Positions 63,463 through 64,000 of a DNA stretch of 64,000 bases are shown here, piece after piece; within the stretch, counting starts at the first letter, position 1, and every line of letters begins with the position of its first letter. The stretch is from JAGVSR01 sp963742405 (lineage in GTDB: Bacteria > Pseudomonadota > Alphaproteobacteria > Rhizobiales > Hyphomicrobiaceae), in contig CAVUMB010000010.1 of assembly GCA_963742405.1 (NCBI GenBank), forward strand, positions 124,001 to 188,000. The letters run 5' to 3'. The position numbers were made by a program, and so were the translations under genes. Below the pieces are notes generated by a model. That model was not told where the DNA came from. It saw only the letters and a list, made by a program, of their open reading frames with translations, and searched no databases.

Positions 63463-63503
63463 TCGATATATCGTTTATTAGATGCTTCGTGATCGATGTA
63501 TCG
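63463..63503. promoter_or_regulatory. Two operator-like palindromes upstream of the DUF2852 gene
   Basis: TCGATATATCG (63463-63473) and TCGATGTATCG (63493-63503) lie 30 bp apart in an AT-rich patch, 31-71 bp before the start codon at 63534. The first is nearly a perfect palindrome. Spacing of about three helical turns suits two dimers on one face of DNA. A PadR-type or similar regulator is a guess. Confidence 0.45.
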
Positions 63504-63533
63504 CACATTGGATCGAGCACGAAGAGGTTTACC

Positions 63534-64000
63534 ATGTCAGGTTTTGAAGCCCGGGCCGCCGGCCATCCGGGCGCCGGCCCGCACGAATTCGACGACTGGC
63601 GATGGTCCGTCCATCGCTCCGGGCCGCCGCTGCCGCTCATGATCCTCGGGGTCGTCGTGGCCTTCTGGTTCTTCAAGCCGCTCGGCGTCGTGGCGCTCGC
63701 CTATCTCGTCTGGCGCTTCGCGCGAGCGCGCGGCGGCTGCGCCTTTCGCCGCGAAGGTTTCCGGCGGTCCTGGGAACCCGGCGCGTGGGGCGGCCCGCGG
63801 CGGGGCCCAGCGGCCGGCAACAGCGCTTTCGAGGAACACCGGCTCGAGACGCTGAAAGAACTCGACGAGGAGGCGAATGCCTTCGGCGACTTTGCCCGCA
63901 GGCAACACGAGGCGCACGACCGGGAGGCCTTCGACCGCTTCCTCGCCGAGCGCACCGCGCCCAAGGGGTCCGGCGAGCCGAGGGTCGGCCCGGACGCGCC
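63534..64000 (+). CDS. DUF2852 family membrane protein (partial)
   Basis: At least 155 aa, running off the right edge. One membrane helix (PLPLMILGVVVAFWFFKPLG, VVALAYLVW) follows a Gly/His-rich leader; the C-terminal part is charged and helical with LETLKELDEEANAFGDFARR, the segment typical of DUF2852. The function of the family is unknown. Start at 63534 fits the operator region just upstream. Confidence 0.8.
   Translation, partial: MSGFEARAAGHPGAGPHEFDDWRWSVHRSGPPLPLMILGVVVAFWFFKPLGVVALAYLVWRFARARGGCAFRREGFRRSWEPGAWGGPRRGPAAGNSAFEEHRLETLKELDEEANAFGDFARRQHEAHDREAFDRFLAERTAPKGSGEPRVGPDA

Overview
The window looks like DNA from a methylotrophic alphaproteobacterium, probably of the Hyphomicrobiales. 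Three things suggest this. The ribosomal superoperon ends rpoA-rplQ and is followed by a DegQ-type protease and rarA. EF-Tu, EF-G and RNA polymerase are alphaproteobacterial in style. There is also an operon for tetrahydromethanopterin/methanofuran cofactors, which in bacteria is essentially restricted to organisms that oxidise C1 compounds.

Region 1 (1-36.6 kb, almost all minus strand) is the core expression machinery. Read in transcription order from the right it holds tuf copy 2, ybjQ-like, tRNA-Trp, secE, nusG, rplK, rplA, rplJ, rplL, rpoB, rpoC, a terminator, a strong promoter, then rpsL, rpsG, fusA, tuf copy 1 and the S10-spc-alpha genes through rplQ, a terminator, htrA and the start of rarA. 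adk, rpsC, rpsG and rpoC are each broken by apparent single-base insertions. These are almost certainly errors in the underlying sequence, because removing one base per break restores full-length proteins.

Region 2 (36.3-48.6 kb) carries a small membrane protein, tRNA-Gly, katG, an O6-alkylguanine-DNA methyltransferase and a ten-gene minus-strand operon. That operon runs DUF3280, then an ABC transporter (binding protein, permease, ATPase), then MfnB-like, FolB-like, amino-acid-kinase/MfnE-like, DmrB-like flavoprotein, a dihydropteroate-synthase-like protein and DUF447. The genes overlap or nearly abut, tying a NitT/TauT-type transporter to C1 cofactor synthesis. Divergent from it, across a perfect palindrome, is the binding protein of a PQQ-dependent alcohol dehydrogenase-associated ABC system, cut off at its C-terminus.

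Region 3 (48.6-64 kb) differs: GC content looks clearly higher, apparent frameshifts are far denser, and it begins exactly where that binding protein is truncated. It holds a ParDE-like toxin-antitoxin pair, an AlkB-like protein lacking an iron ligand, membrane proteins, a TCCCTG-rich repeat, bolA, purL, ppk2, a rhodanese/phosphatase-like exported protein, a cytochrome P450, a heavily frameshifted arylsulfatase and amidohydrolase, and a DUF2852 protein. A contig chimera or an island boundary near 48.6 kb should be considered.

The most interesting points are the transporter embedded in the cofactor operon, the divergent switch I of the duplicated EF-Tu, and the 110-bp tandem repeats of the tuf 3' end behind tuf copy 2. 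No CRISPR array, rRNA gene, transposase or clear prophage was seen.
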